Source: Micrasema longulum
Taxonomy: Eukaryota; Arthropoda; Insecta; Trichoptera; Brachycentridae
Assembly (NCBI GenBank): GCA_022494885.1
Contig: JAGVSM010001359.1
Span: 62,001-126,000 of the forward strand
Direction: 5' to 3'
Length of the DNA: 64,000 nt
The notes beneath the pieces were generated by a model. It worked only from the letters and a program-made list of their open reading frames with translations. It did no database searches and was not told where the DNA came from. This document shows, piece by piece, positions 10,732 to 23,310 of the stretch (positions are counted from its first letter, which is position 1; each line of letters opens with the position of its first letter). A program made the translations under genes and the position numbers.

Positions 10732-12601
10732 ATTCTCTGATTTGTGTGAAATTGTATCTCTGTTTCATTCAAATTATGGAACATATAACAATACGCCATA
10801 AGCCCTGCAGGCATTACATGTGACAATTTTAAACATGAATTATTTTATTTCTATATCGACAGTATATTATAGTGAAATATTGAATTTCAGTAAAAAAAAA
10901 TTGTTGCAATATTTTGAATGCCTTAAAAATTAAAGCATATCGTCTTACTATGTAAGAATAGGCTCTAAACCAAAAAACGTTTTTGTACAGAATTTAAGGT
11001 TGGAACTTTGCCAAATTCCTTGCATAAAAATGGTCGAAAATATGCAGAAATTCTTTAATATGTACAAAAAACATGAAATGCACTGAAATTCTTCATTAGT
11101 GTCTTTGTTGATTAACAGGGATAAGTAATGGAGAAACCAATAAAAAAATATATTCCTGAATATGTTTCTAGTCGCGTACCTATTGCTCTCCTAGCTGTGA
11201 TATTTACCTTATTGAATTATGTATTGTATCATTAATTTTAAAAACTAAATCAGCCCACCTTGAGACCTAAAACCCTTTGATCTATTTGTTATATTGGTTG
11301 TGATCCGGCAAAATGTACTATCTAAAAAAATATTTTATGCAAGTGTATTTAAACCTATTTATGGTTTAAATGTTAACCATGCGATTCAAATTTTTTACTT
11401 CCCGGTACGGGAAAACGCTTCGTATAATGGGGCAGTGTATATGGCTTCATAATTTATCCATTGCAGTTAAGAAACACACAAAAAAAAATAGGACATATTA
11501 CCTGATCACCAACAGTATAATAGTAACTGTCCCATCCTATCCTATGTGTGCTTAAATACTAGAAAATTTATTGTTTGGAAAATTGACAATTTTCAACCGA
11601 TAAAAAAATTACCGTAGCATATTTTTTCCAATGAACTTCATAATACATATTTTCTCTCCTTGAAGAAAATTTAAACATTTCCTTGTCTTATTTCTTTCAC
11701 ATAAGATATGTGTTAAATCGTAAAACTAAATTTTGTTCATATTCAGCGATGAATTATTTTTTTTTCCTACATTACAAAAGATTTTTGCATTGTATGGTCG
11801 TCATTCTTAATGTATGCAACTCTATAAAAAAGTGTATGCTTTTAATATATCTATTTTCATATTTATATTTTATTTAAAAAAATTGTGTTTCCAGCAAAGT
11901 ATTTTACTATCTATTTTAACAATAAATACAACTTGAATGATGTCTGTATTTATAAAGCTTGTTTGAATAATGCTTGAAATAACCTCACATTATTTTTTCA
12001 TAAAATAAATTGAGGTATCCCTGTTCTTAGATTTTCATAACTCAATACTATTGCTGGAAATATGGAAGTTTTGCTTTGTTTTTAATATCATTAAACTATC
12101 AGGTTGAGTTATAAATTTGGGAATATTACCATTTTTTTAATAATCTGTTTTCTAGTCCTCGTGATACATATAGTATTTATATAAATAAAGGTAAGTTTTA
12201 GGGGTAATGTACACTGTTAGATTGTTGTTGCACCAATTGTCTAAACAATTAACTTTGTTATCTGCAAGAACTTGTCTTATACAAAATGTGCTGCATGGCA
12301 CGAAAAATCATGTCTTTTAATGTTTCTAATGTAACTGGCTTACTCCACCCATATATAATATTTATATATACTGGTTAAAAATATCTTCTAAAAAATCAAA
12401 CTAAAGTCAACTAAGGTCGCGTAATCATCTATGATTTATGCATTTCAAAATGTCTAAAATCAAAATATTTAACCTAATATTGTCAGATTTCTGGCAAAAA
12501 ATGCAAAGTTATTTTTTTTTTATGTTTAACATCATTTAGTCCAAATTTATGCTTATGAAAAGATTATAACTAATTTTAGTAGTAGAAATACCTTTCTTTA
12601 A
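10732..12601. other. AT-rich intergenic stretch
   Basis: No gene or repeat I can support. The short open frames here are Phe/Ile/Lys-rich noise. Confidence 0.4.
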
Positions 12602-13009
12602 CCACTCGAATGCCAAAGTGAAGCAGCTCAGCTCTCAATTTCGGTACCCATTGAGTGCTGGAGCTGAAATCAGCGCTTCAAAATCCTTGTGGAAGTGGAA
12701 TTCGCCGTATTTTCCTTGGTGTTTTGGATTTTAGGGGCTAAAACGGATTTTGTGTTCTATTGAAATAAACTAACATGAGTCATCAAACAATGTCGTTTGC
12801 GTCATAACAGTTCCGAAAACAGCATTCAACTAATCGCAATTTAAAGGTTTAGTGTTTTTCGATATTAAGAAATAAAAGTGTGTTTTTTTTCTAAAAGATG
12901 ACAATGTTTTTATATAAAATATATTTTCTATTGAAAAACATTCACAATTTAAATACAAGTATTTGTTAATTATTAATTGTATTCAGGGATAGATTCAAGT
13001 AATAAAATT

Positions 13010-13445
13010 GCTGCAATGAGGAAGTTCAGTGGTTTTTTTATATTTTTCAAATTGATAATAGACTATTAAACTAAGCCAAATTTTTTTTTTCAAATTTTAT
13101 ATATCGTATTATCAGCGCTACAATTTTCTTAAGTTTTGTATTTCTGAAATAACACCGCGTGTGACGTCAGAGAGGTTCTTTTCCGATTATTCATGATCAG
13201 TTCTTCCCATTGGTTCATCCACATCAAGCAAACCAGAAGTCTTCCATAACTCTCATATCATAAGTTAAATCATATGAACCAGTGATGTCATTTAAAGTAG
13301 TTCGTTTTTTTTAAATGTTTTTTTTTGTACATTTTCAGGAAACTTTGCAGTGCAATTTAATGCTCCAATTTTTACCGTGCCCAAGAAAACATTTATTGTA
13401 TCTAATTTCCCGTAGGGCTGAAGTTCCTCATTGTCATTTTTCAAT
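13010..13445. repeat. Dispersed repeat shared with 37.1-37.7 kb
   Basis: Segments such as AAACATTT..TTTCCCGTAGG and GTGTGACGTCAGAGAGG have close matches at 37125-37740, where one half is inverted. Non-coding; family unknown. Confidence 0.6.
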
Positions 13446-13579
13446 TTCATCAGTTTTATTTATATAAATTGACAGTTTGCGGAATAAATTTAACATGGAC
13501 TCTTATGTAAAAAGTATTCAGCAGTTGATACATTGTTAATGCCAGTTTATAGCATATTTATAAAGATTTAAATAATATA

Positions 13580-13860
13580 CAGATGTTCTTTAAAGCCTGT
13601 CACATCGAAACCACGATGATCAGTATAGGCAAGAAGACATATTAGCATATTAATTTTTTTTTTTCATATATGGAACGAAGAAAATTTAAAAAAAAAATAT
13701 TTGAAAAACCAAATGGTAGCTTGCTTCTGCAGGGGAGAAGCGAGGGGAGCGCGGCCGCCCTGTTGTCGGCGCATCAGACTCCCCCCTCCTCGTTTCTCGC
13801 CTGCAGAAGTAAGCAACCATTTGCTTTTTTTGATATTTTTTTTAAAATTTACTATACCGT
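13580..13860. mobile_element. TA-flanked MITE with GC-rich foldback core (copy 1, 3' truncated)
   Basis: Left end CAGATGTTCTTTAAAGCCTG after TA, then CCACGATGAT and GCAAGAAGACATATT as in the copies at 26077, 33654 and 48948. The core holds inverted CTTCTGCAGGGGAGAAGCGA and its complement around a GC-rich centre. The right end is lost. Confidence 0.7.
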
Positions 13861-14574
13861 ACTGTTTTACAACTTTTTTGATAGCCTGCATATCCTACAT
13901 TAGTTTTTGTTGAAAAAAATGTACTGTTTTATTTATTTATGCTTTATTGGGTTAGTTCAAAACATCTTAAGAACTAATATAAACTTTAAATAACATGCAG
14001 TGACGCGATCTTTGTTTTATTCGTTTTATATTTGGCATTCGAGCGGTTAATGAAAACTAAATTATGCGTATTGATTTCAAAATATTATCTGACGAGTAAG
14101 CTTTCAAACAGCAAAATGTCAATTGCATACCAATTTCTGCTAGAATTTTTTCTACTGTTGCATTGAAAACTCAATTAAAATTGCCAAAAGAGATACATTC
14201 GAAAATAGCAGTCTGTCAAAATTACAAATGACACAAATATCATGAGAAATTGACAAAAAGTATCTGTTTCTGGTTATTTCGACTGAGTTTTTCACATTCT
14301 GGTGTATACTTTTATGGTCAATGTATGAAATTATTCAATGTTAGATTATCATGTCACACTTACTCCAATATTATTTGGTTTAAAAATAGCTATTGGGGTG
14401 TTGTGTGAAAATTACTCCTATTTTTTTATCCGTTCATTAAATAACAATATATTTTGCGTGCCATGTACACACGTGTTATTTTCAGTAAAATATTACTAAA
14501 CTCCGTATCTGTGAAAATGGTGTTTGTTTTCACCACTTTCACGAATTGGATAATTATCAATTTTGTGTTACTTA

Positions 14575-14637
14575 TTATTTTTTCCTAAAATAATATTATT
14601 TATTAATTATTTTTCCTAAAATAATATTATTTATTAA
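14575..14637. repeat. Direct tandem duplication, about 31 bp x 2
   Basis: The unit TTTTTCCTAAAATAATATTA plus flank is present twice head to tail. A small local duplication. Confidence 0.75.
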
Positions 14638-14639
14638 TA

Positions 14640-15030
14640 ATTACAATTCAAGTAACAGTGGTATTGGCAAATGTTGTAAAAAGAAATAATCTTGAAAACA
14701 AAATGTTTGAACATTTTTATAATTAATAATACAAGTTTTTTTTGTTAGATTTAAAATGTTATTCAAAATATAAAAAAGAAAACCACAGTAAGTGAAATAA
14801 ATTTATTGATGGCTATATTTTTTTATATCTAATAGTAGATAGTAATAAAGATAATAACTTAAGACACTACTAAATATTTGTGAATTTTTGTATATGTAAA
14901 GTATTTGTATTTTGAATGTTTCCTGTGTATTGAGATATCTATTTTGTGTTCATTTGTTTTGCTTATACATTTGCCACCACTGTTGAAAATCCAACACTTT
15001 GTCAACAAAACATTTTACAACATGTTTATC
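14640..15030. other. AT-rich stretch
   Basis: Nothing recognised. Confidence 0.4.
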
Positions 15031-15031
15031 T

Positions 15032-15586
15032 AGGGGGCAATTACAAGCGCTATCTTAATCGGTACATATTGAGACGGTATACTTAACTTTTCTACCAACT
15101 ACCTCAGTATAATGAAGTCAGCTCTACTGACGTGTCGATATGCATTTTTCAGAAAGATAAAGGCTGTCAATGATAAAAAATTAAACAGTAATAGTAATTT
15201 TTCACGACTACAACATTTCTTCCGAATTGTTGCCATCGCACCTTATGGTGCATGCGCATTATCTCATCTCATCTGGTACTGTCACTGCTGTGTTAACTTT
15301 GAAACTTTACTCCGCCCTCAATGCTAAATTTAAATTTAAGCATTTGTCTTTCGTATTTAAAATGGGGTAAAGAGTAGCCACTTTAACAAATTAAAATGTA
15401 ATAAATTTCAATCAAAGCAAATCTACATAGTGTACCGTGGGGTACCGACGCCCTCGGTACATATCGATCTACTTACCTCAAAACTTAAAGATACGGGTTC
15501 GGTAATGTATCTTCATAATCGCTCGGGAGAATTTATCATAGTGAAGGCATGGCTTCCATATCTTCCGATTGTAATCGCCCCCCTGG
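15032..15586. mobile_element. MITE of the GGCC-ATTACAA family (long copy)
   Basis: The left end (GGGGGCAATTACAAGCGCTA, then ATCGGTACATATTGAGACGG) matches the family seen at 25748, 28615, 32395, 42029 and 42474. The right end is the complement of CCAGGGGGGCGATTACAATC. At about 555 bp it is longer than the other copies, so it may contain an insertion. Confidence 0.55.
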
Positions 15587-16030
15587 AGCAGAAGTCTTTG
15601 GCTATCTCAAGATACATGTGAATTGTTTTACTGTTACTAATCTACATTACACTTTTATTGGCATAGTTTTATTAGCATCATCGTAGCAATATTTAAATAT
15701 AAATTTGCTATTTGTACAAAAAACAATTTTGCACTAAAAGTCTATATTTTACAAAATTATTTTTATAGACCTTATATCAACTCATTTTAAAAAGACAGTG
15801 CATCAGAAAAAAAATGTATTGAAGTAACACTTTTGTGAAGAAAAAAAGTCAAAATGGCTATTTAATCAGCACTGTCAAAAAATACTGTCCATTTTCTACA
15901 TTACTTATATATTTTTCAAAATATGTTAATTTATTAATATAATCTAATGTTACACATTCTCTCAAAAAACAACCTTGTATTAGGAGTCTTCTTATCAAAA
16001 TCATTTATTTAACCCTTATGAAATATTGTC

Positions 16031-16262
16031 ACTTTGCTAATAACACTGCATAAGTTATTTTTGTTATTTTTACAGGATGATGAAAAAACAGCTTATTTTA
16101 TTGAATTGAAGAGGAGAGTTTTTAATAGGTGACAGTTTATTGATAAAATTTTCTTTTTAATACAATTATAGGCGTAATTTAGTTGAGCGTTCAATAAAAT
16201 AAGCAGTTTTTTCATCATCCTGTAAAATTAACAAAAATGACTAGGTGTTTTTAGCTAAAGGA
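16031..16262. mobile_element. Hairpin MITE, long near-perfect arms
   Basis: ACAGGATGATGAAAAAACAG..CTTATTTTATTGAA at 16072 is repeated inverted ending at 16225, and the pairing goes on outward (TTTTTGTTATTTT, GCTAATAACAC) to about 16031 and 16262. Arms of roughly 85-90 bp flank a short AT-rich centre. Non-coding. Confidence 0.7.
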
Positions 16263-16499
16263 CCATGTTATGTAGCATTTTCACAGATACAGTATAATTT
16301 ATACCTGTAAATTATCCTCTCAAAAATAATATGCTTTATAACATAATAATAATATTACTATAATTTATGCTGCGGATACTCGATTTTATTTATTTATTTG
16401 TTTTATAACACTTACATAGATTGTCACTTACATTGTTATACCTGTATTTCGGACAGGTTTTTATGAGGGACAAAAAACCTAAACAATTTCAAGGGGAAA

Positions 16500-16890
16500 A
16501 AATCAAATAGGAAAATATCAAGTACTACGAATACTGGTAAAAATATATGAAAAGGATTTAGAATAATTAATTGTATTTTCAAAATCAATATGGATATTGT
16601 GGAGAAATGTTTTCATATTTTTTTTTTTAACTAGAAAATTTCACTAGAAAAACGCGACATGTTTGGCATTGATAGTTGTGACGTCAAGATTCGTGACGAT
16701 GTTATATAAAAATTTTAATGGTTTGGAACAAAGTTAAAAATGAACATGAATTGTGACGTTTTAGTGGCGTGGCTAATACAATGACAGTTTTTGCGGGAAT
16801 TCAAAATTTAAAAATATTTTTTATCCCACTAAGTAGCAAAATTTTTTTTTTACTGGACAGTATTTCATAGAACCTATTTACTTTAAAAAT
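16500..16890 (-). repeat. Dispersed repeat, inverse of 52160-52545
   Basis: AATATGGATATTGTGGAGAA, GTGACGTCAAGATTCGTGAC and TACTGGACAGTATTTCATAG all recur in opposite orientation at 52160-52545, over about 380 bp. No coding; family unknown. Confidence 0.75.
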
Positions 16891-18106
16891 GTAAAAAAAA
16901 GTTGTATTTCCTTATTCTATGTTTAGAGAAGTTTTAAAAAATCAGCTTTGTCATGTAGTTCCAAAAGAAATATATTTTTATTGAGATATGCGGTGTTAGC
17001 AACGATACACTCTAAGATCAATCTTTACTCTCGTAATTTAGTGGCTTTTTTTTCTAATTTGTTCCTACAAACAAATATAATTTCATTTTTTTTTACAAAA
17101 TCGAGTATTCTTATAATCCTTATATTTACTGTATAGTTACTTGGTATTAAATATTCATTAGCATTGCATGGTGTTATGTAGGATATTGGTCATCTAAAAT
17201 TATTTATATTCCAAATATAGTAGACTGACCCAATAAACATAAATTTGTTTATATAATGTACCTGTAGTTAATTATTTAAAACTTAAATACTGTATTTAAA
17301 ATGTTAAAAAAATTAAAAGTTTTACTTCAATTTTAATATGGTGGATCTTTTTTAGCAAGTCATTTTTAAGTATGATAATATAGTTGGAACCTACCTTAAA
17401 CCATAGTCATTTTTAACATCATTATTATTGTCATAAAAATATAAACTTAAAACTGAATTTACTTAGTTATTTTATACTTTTTTTCAACTAATCACAATAT
17501 TTAATGTGTTGAAAAAAATGGTCTACTGTATTTGATAAACTAATTCATTTCAAACCTTTAAAATTATTTTTATTCTTAAACTGGGTAATTATTATGTACA
17601 TATTTTTAAACATTTTTATTTTATGCTGTTTTATTTTTGCTGTTTCACGTAACGAAAACTAAGTTTTTTTAGAAAACGTTTTTACTAATAATAAAAGCAA
17701 ATTAAAATCATACATATGCTAAATGGAAAATTTTAATGTTTTAAGTGTAAATAAATCGTTCAAGGAGAGGAAAAGAAAACCTCTATTGAAAAATTTACAC
17801 ATTGTCCCTACAGCATTTCAAATGTTTGCCCATGATACAATTCAATTTTTAAAAAATTTCAACGCAGTTTAAATATTGTTCCGAAAAATAACATAGTAAA
17901 AAAAAAAATCTTCTATATTAGTGATTTTAAATGCTTATACTTAGTAATAGTAGTGTTTTCTATGCTTTCGTTATAAATCAGGTAATTATTTTGAAATAAT
18001 TTGATCATCTTCCTTGAAATAAGTTTGTATCTTAGCAAATGTAGAATGAATATTTTAATTTGATGAACTAATTAAACATATATGTGTAACTCAAATCTTA
18101 GAAGCT
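16891..18106. other. AT-rich stretch
   Basis: No gene or repeat recognised. Confidence 0.4.
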
Positions 18107-18263
18107 AGAATGCAATTTCGATCAATCGAATTTTGCTAATTTGGCTTGCGCATTGCTTATACTTCATAAGTTTCAGATTTACATTGTTAGCCAAGCGATG
18201 GTGGTTTAAAGCAATCTTTACTTTGGCAAAATGAATTGATCAAAATTCCATTCGTCCATATAA
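18107..18263. mobile_element. Short foldback element
   Basis: GAATGCAATTTCGATCAATC at the left is matched by the inverted GAATGGAATTTTGATCAATT at the right, about 157 bp in all. Non-coding. Confidence 0.5.
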
Positions 18264-18869
18264 ATCATTTAAAAAAAATCCTTTTACTGTACGTCAATTT
18301 AGTAATTCTGGTTTCCTATCGTCATAGCTGCTTTCAAAAATGTATTTCCCTTTAACGCTAGAAAATGGTTATATTTTTTATGTAAATTTAACCATTCCAC
18401 AATAATAAAATTAAACGCCGTCCTGGATGGTAATGTTTTCAAAATTATTTCCACTCTATGAACTATTTTATCTATGAAGGATCATCACTAAGTCACTAAT
18501 CATACACAGGTCTTTAGGTGTCCAAACCATGTTACTAATGAAAATAAATTAATTTTTTGTTTAAACAATTTAAGTTAACTTCATTGATAAAAAAAATTCT
18601 GACCGTATGTAGACTTTTATTGTAATTTTATCATCCTTTTCATTTCATTTGTCACAAAATTGTATCTAATTAAATTTTACGTATTTAATTAACAATGTAA
18701 ATATGATATGTATAATATATATACAGGATCCTTTGTAGATAAACATTTGCTTCTTTATTGCGGAAAATAATATGTTATTATTTATTTATTTGATGAGGAA
18801 CTGTATCAGTTTTATACTGTTTGAATTGAAAAAATTAAGAAGAATAAGTTATTTAATTTGTAAATTACT

Positions 18870-19041
18870 TTAATAAAAAATCACTACTTAAGTCTAAATA
18901 TAAGCAGTTGTGGCAGAATGCAGACTACGACTCATCAGACCGAGACATCAGGCAGCTGTTGGCGTTCCAGACATCAATAATTTTAAGAAAATATATTATA
19001 CATATTAGTATAAAAGTTGCAGGAGACGATGTAGAATTATG
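18870..19041 (+). other. Coding-like island, unidentified
   Basis: One frame stays open from about 18853 to the stop at 19043 and reads YKQLWQNADYDSSDRDIRQL then LAFQTSIILRKY. Its composition is protein-like and its GC is above the surroundings. A possible donor ATG|GTAAGG lies at 19042. A second short open stretch, MKIERDVPVIYVKPDELLKN, follows at 19217-19283. These could be exons, a decayed retrogene or an unknown TE; I do not recognise them. They may also be chance. Confidence 0.3.
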
Positions 19042-19329
19042 GTAAGGTAAACATGTAATTTTTCACAAATGTATGGAGTGAATTCAGTTTGGATTTGGTT
19101 GTTCTATAACTATTATTTATTTTGTTCTAAGGTATTGATAATAATTTCATGTCTCGTTATAAGCTGGCTAATTTTGTTCTAAAAAAAACTAATTAAAAAA
19201 AATGTCTTAAAAAAGAATGAAAATTGAAAGAGATGTACCAGTTATATATGTTAAACCTGATGAATTATTGAAAAATATGGATTGAATTAAGTATTATAAA
19301 TAAGGGTTCTTATACACTTTATTTTCTAC

Positions 19330-20248
19330 GATCGAGGAAGAGGTAAGTTTAAATAAATATAATTAAGAATCATCAAAAACTCATTACAAGATACTGTGAT
19401 ATTTTATAGACTGTTTAAACTAATAATGTGATATATTACTTATTTCAAAAAATGTTTAATTTTTTAGTCATAAATTTTTATTTAGGTATGGTTTTTATTT
19501 CCAGTTTGTGTTTTTTTTTTTTTTTTTACCATCTGTATGCTTAGAACTCAATGTTAAAAAAAACGTTTCTGAAAAATGACAATAAGACAAGGTGTTCAGA
19601 AATTTCATATGTAAAAAAAAATAGTTTAACGTATGGTTTATTCAAGGCGTGTTTATAAAATTATTTCTTAAATAATGATGTTTCGAACAATGCAACGTCG
19701 TTTTACCATGAATAAACTGTAATATTAATTGCATTATTTACCTGCCTTGTTATTTGAATTTGTGGAATTTTATTCATTATAAAACATTCCTAATCGACTG
19801 TTCTTAAAATTAACCTATATAATAATCAATGTTTCTTTTAAGTAACTTATTAATGATCTATAAAAGCCGAAATGTATAAGTCATTTTATAAATTTATGCT
19901 TAATGTAAAATTCGATCTGAATCAAACATACTGAGGTATTATTTATAACAAATTGCGTTGAATAAAATTGTGATTTTATAAATATTGAGGAAATTGTGTA
20001 AACTAGCTCCACTCGTACCTAAGACTGCGTATTTTTTTATTACATGTTATTTTTTACTGAAATAAAATAACAAATTTTGACAATAAGACATGTTTGTATC
20101 CTACTAACAGCAAATATAATGCATATATCACGTAAAATATCTGCAATTAAATAATGTGAATTATGAAAGCCTTGTTTTTTAACTATTGGATAAAAAATAA
20201 TTGTATCTGCTTAAACTCCTAAACAAAAATAATTGTAATTAACAAATA
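19330..20248. other. AT-rich stretch
   Basis: No gene or repeat recognised; it contains a 19-base T run near 19510. Confidence 0.4.
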
Positions 20249-20630
20249 CACTGAAACCTCTTTTTACACGGGGGATACGTACCACGCATTAACAAGTCAA
20301 AAAGTATACTAAAAAAAGAACAATAGTGGATAGGTTTCCTTGCAAAAAAATCATTCCAAGATTTAAAAAAAAATTGATCTATTTATTGCACTTTAATTTT
20401 ATAAAAAATACTATCACAATAAAACACTACAAACGTGGCAAATATTATTCACCATTATATTAATATTATATGCCTAGATAAAATAGCGATAAATAGATAT
20501 TAATAAACTAATAGCATAATTATTATATTACTATTTTGCATTGTTAAATGAATGTTGAAATGTTTTTTTTCATTTTATTTAATTTTCTTACTGTTATTTC
20601 AAAAGCGTTTAAAAAGAGGTTCACGTGTGA
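20249..20630. mobile_element. pogo/Tc1-mariner-like MITE (same family as 691-974)
   Basis: Ends CACTGAAACCTCTTTTTACA and the complement of TCACACGTGAACCTCTTTTT, next to TA. It shares the internal AAAAAGTATACTAAAAAAAG with the element at 691. No coding. Confidence 0.6.
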
Positions 20631-21459
20631 TATTACCTATATTCGTATTTCAGCAATAACCTGTTCTATGCAAATACTGGTAATTATGTTGCTTAACTGT
20701 TTGGACAAAATTAATTTTACATTTTTATTTATATTATTTTTTTAAGTTAAAATTATTTATAGCCTACTTTCTTTGAATGAAGTCAGTAGGTATTGACATC
20801 GTCTGCTCTACTAACTTAACTGTGATATTTAGAATATTTTGGTAATTTGAAAGATTATATTATCAAATTACTGAGTTGAGAACAATCAAATATATTTTTG
20901 CTCGCTGAATAACGCATTTTAATAATCCTTTCACAAGAATAAGTTATTCAATGAAATTCAAGACTAAAAATATTTTCTAAGAGATGGTCCCGAGTACTCG
21001 TATTGTCAGGGGTTAAGTGCAAAACGAAAATTTCTGCGGCAAATGTGATAATCGGTAAGACCAAGTCTCTTCCTTATTGTGTTTAAAGAGTAAATTGTTT
21101 TGTATTGCCGCCAACGGCTGCTGCACCTCGTTTGTTATTGTTTTTAATCTGACGTCTGTCATTTTTACACCTCAGTGATTTTTTCAATCTTTTGTCTGTG
21201 TAAATCTATTGCTAGAGGGGAAAAAAGTACTTACCTTCTATGATGTCTAATATGATTTAACTTTTTTTGACAAGTTTAGTGACGACACAAAATGGCAATA
21301 CAATGTTTTTAATTTCTAGAAACTTATTCTAATAAGCCGCTCCTAAATTAGTGTAGCCTTAGGGGTATGCTTTTAGTATAAACTATGGGGACGAGCCTTA
21401 CCAGCTTTAAAAAAATTGAAAAATAGCCTAATGAAAAAAATATTTGAAAAAATATATTA
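20631..21459. other. Intergenic stretch
   Basis: No gene recognised. 21000-21200 is less AT-rich than its surroundings but has no open frame of note. Confidence 0.35.
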
Positions 21460-21611
21460 GCGTTCTTATAATCAGCCTAAATATTTAAATTTTGGCGGCT
21501 ATTTTCAATGAGATGTTAATAACTAATTATTAGAAAATAGAAATCAAGTTGGGGTAGAGTAGGGTTTGAACCTTGGGACTTAGATACGTGAGTCCAAGGG
21601 ATTACAACCCC
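21460..21611 (-). mobile_element. tRNA-derived SINE, family 1
   Basis: Shares GCGTTCTTAT, GATGTTAATAACTAATTATT and AAGTTGGGGTAGAGTAG with the copy at 8733. The B-box region (GGTTCAAACC on the minus strand) is partly preserved. Confidence 0.65.
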
Positions 21612-22430
21612 ATTAAAAAATAATACTTTTAAAGCTCTTGTTATAATCATCTAGTTTCTAGTCTACTTTATAATGAAAATCAGAAAATAAATTTTATGTT
21701 ATGTTCCACTTAATTCAATCTGGACTGGTTTCGAACGGAATTGCGTGTGGCGAGATCACTCTGGTAGCGTGTATTAAGTACTTAAGTGCGCATTAAAAAT
21801 GCGTTTTCTACACGCTCTTTTGCGTTCAGAATACCATCCCTGTAAATTATACCGCTTTAAATAATTTACATCCTAAATCTTGAGAACTTAACTTCTTTCT
21901 GCGCAAATTTAGTTTAGTTTGGTGCTGAAAATCGGCGTTTATTATTCATTGTAGATTGTATACATAATATCTGTTTGCAAAACAGTGACAAGGTAATCTA
22001 TAACAATTGAGAAAAATAATTTGTGCAAACATATTGGACACTGTCTATCCTCACTAAGTATTTATAAATACCTGTTCTGAAGTAGAGAACTTTGACTTAT
22101 TTTAAAAATCAAAACTGGCAAAGTGTATGAGACGGATGAAAATATATAGGGAAAACTCCAAGAACTGATAGAAAATAATAAACCTTATGAAATCATACAT
22201 ACAATTTAATAAAAAGAATTTACATAACTGCAAAACACTGACAAAAAAAAGAAAATATAAAAGAGTAATTTTTCGGTTTTACTCCTAAATTCAAAGTTAA
22301 AAACGATTTATTGAAGCAAATATTGCATATTAATACGTATAAGTTTATTACCACGGAATCTGTACAACACAATAGCATTTGAAAATGAATATATTATGAG
22401 GGTCCTCGAAATAAAGTTAGTCAGATTAGG

Positions 22431-23310
22431 TACTTCTTTTTTGTGGTTTTTTTCACCTCGCTACTGGGGTATTATAGCCAAAGCTAGATTACAGATTCAA
22501 TCTCAAAAAATCTTATTTTGCTTTGTTCAAAACAATTATTTACTTCTTTTTTGTGGTTTTTTTCACCTCGCTACTGGGGTATTATAGCCAAAGCTAGATT
22601 ACAGATTCAATCTCAAAAAATCTTATTTTGCTTTGTTCAAAACAATTATTTACTTCTTTTTTGTGGTTTTTTTCACCTCGCTACTGGGGTATTATAGCCA
22701 AAGCTAGATTACAGATTCAATCTCAAAAAATCTTATTTTGCTTTGTTCAAAACAATTATTTACTTCTTTTTTGTGGTTTTTTTCACCTCGCTACTGGGGT
22801 ATTATAGCCAAAGCTAGATTACAGATTCAATCTCAAAAAATCTTATTTTGCTTTGTTCAAAACAATTATTTACTTCTTTTTTGTGGTTTTTTTCACCTCG
22901 CTACTGGGGTATTATAGCCAAAGCTAGATTACAGATTCAATCTCAAAAAATCTTATTTTGCTTTGTTCAAAACAATTATTTACTTCTTTTTTGTGGTTTT
23001 TTTCACCTCGCTACTGGGGTATTATAGCCAAAGCTAGATTACAGATTCAATCTCAAAAAATCTTATTTTGCTTTGTTCAAAACAATTATTTACTTCTTTT
23101 TTGTGGTTTTTTTCACCTCGCTACTGGGGTATTATAGCCAAAGCTAGATTACAGATTCAATCTCAAAAAATCTTATTTTGCTTTGTTCAAAACAATTATT
23201 TACTTCTTTTTTGTGGTTTTTTTCACCTCGCTACTGGGGTATTATAGCCAAAGCTAGATTACAGATTCCATCTCAAAAAATCTTATTTTGCTTTGTTCAA
23301 AACAATTATT
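22431..23310 (+). repeat. 8 x 110-bp near-identical tandem array
   Basis: Eight head-to-tail copies start at 22431, 22541, 22651, 22761, 22871, 22981, 23091 and 23201. Each begins TACTTCTTTTTTGTGG and ends GTTCAAAACAATTATT. I see a single substitution (C for A at 23269, last copy). 110 is not a multiple of 3, so no frame runs through the array. The unit holds CACCTCGCTACTGGGGTATT and the palindrome AGATTCAATCT. The near-identity suggests recent expansion or homogenisation. Copy number may be an assembly underestimate. Confidence 0.97.

Larger units (their letters stand above)
12602..14046. mobile_element. piggyBac-like non-autonomous element, TTAA-flanked
   Basis: TTAA (12598-12601) precedes CCACTCGAATGCCAAA, and the right end is the complement of CCGCTCGAATGCCAAA followed by TTAA (14047-14050). 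TTAA duplication and a CC-starting terminal repeat fit piggyBac-type transposition. No transposase is seen in its 1.45 kb. It contains a nested MITE (13580-13860) and a segment (13010-13445) shared with 37125-37740. Confidence 0.6.

Noticed and set aside
22396..22587. Open frame through the start of the 110-bp array
   Set aside because: 110 is not divisible by 3 and the frame shifts in each unit; no protein repeat results.
22431..23310. CRISPR-like array
   Set aside because: Units are contiguous, 110 bp and without variable spacers; the setting is eukaryotic.
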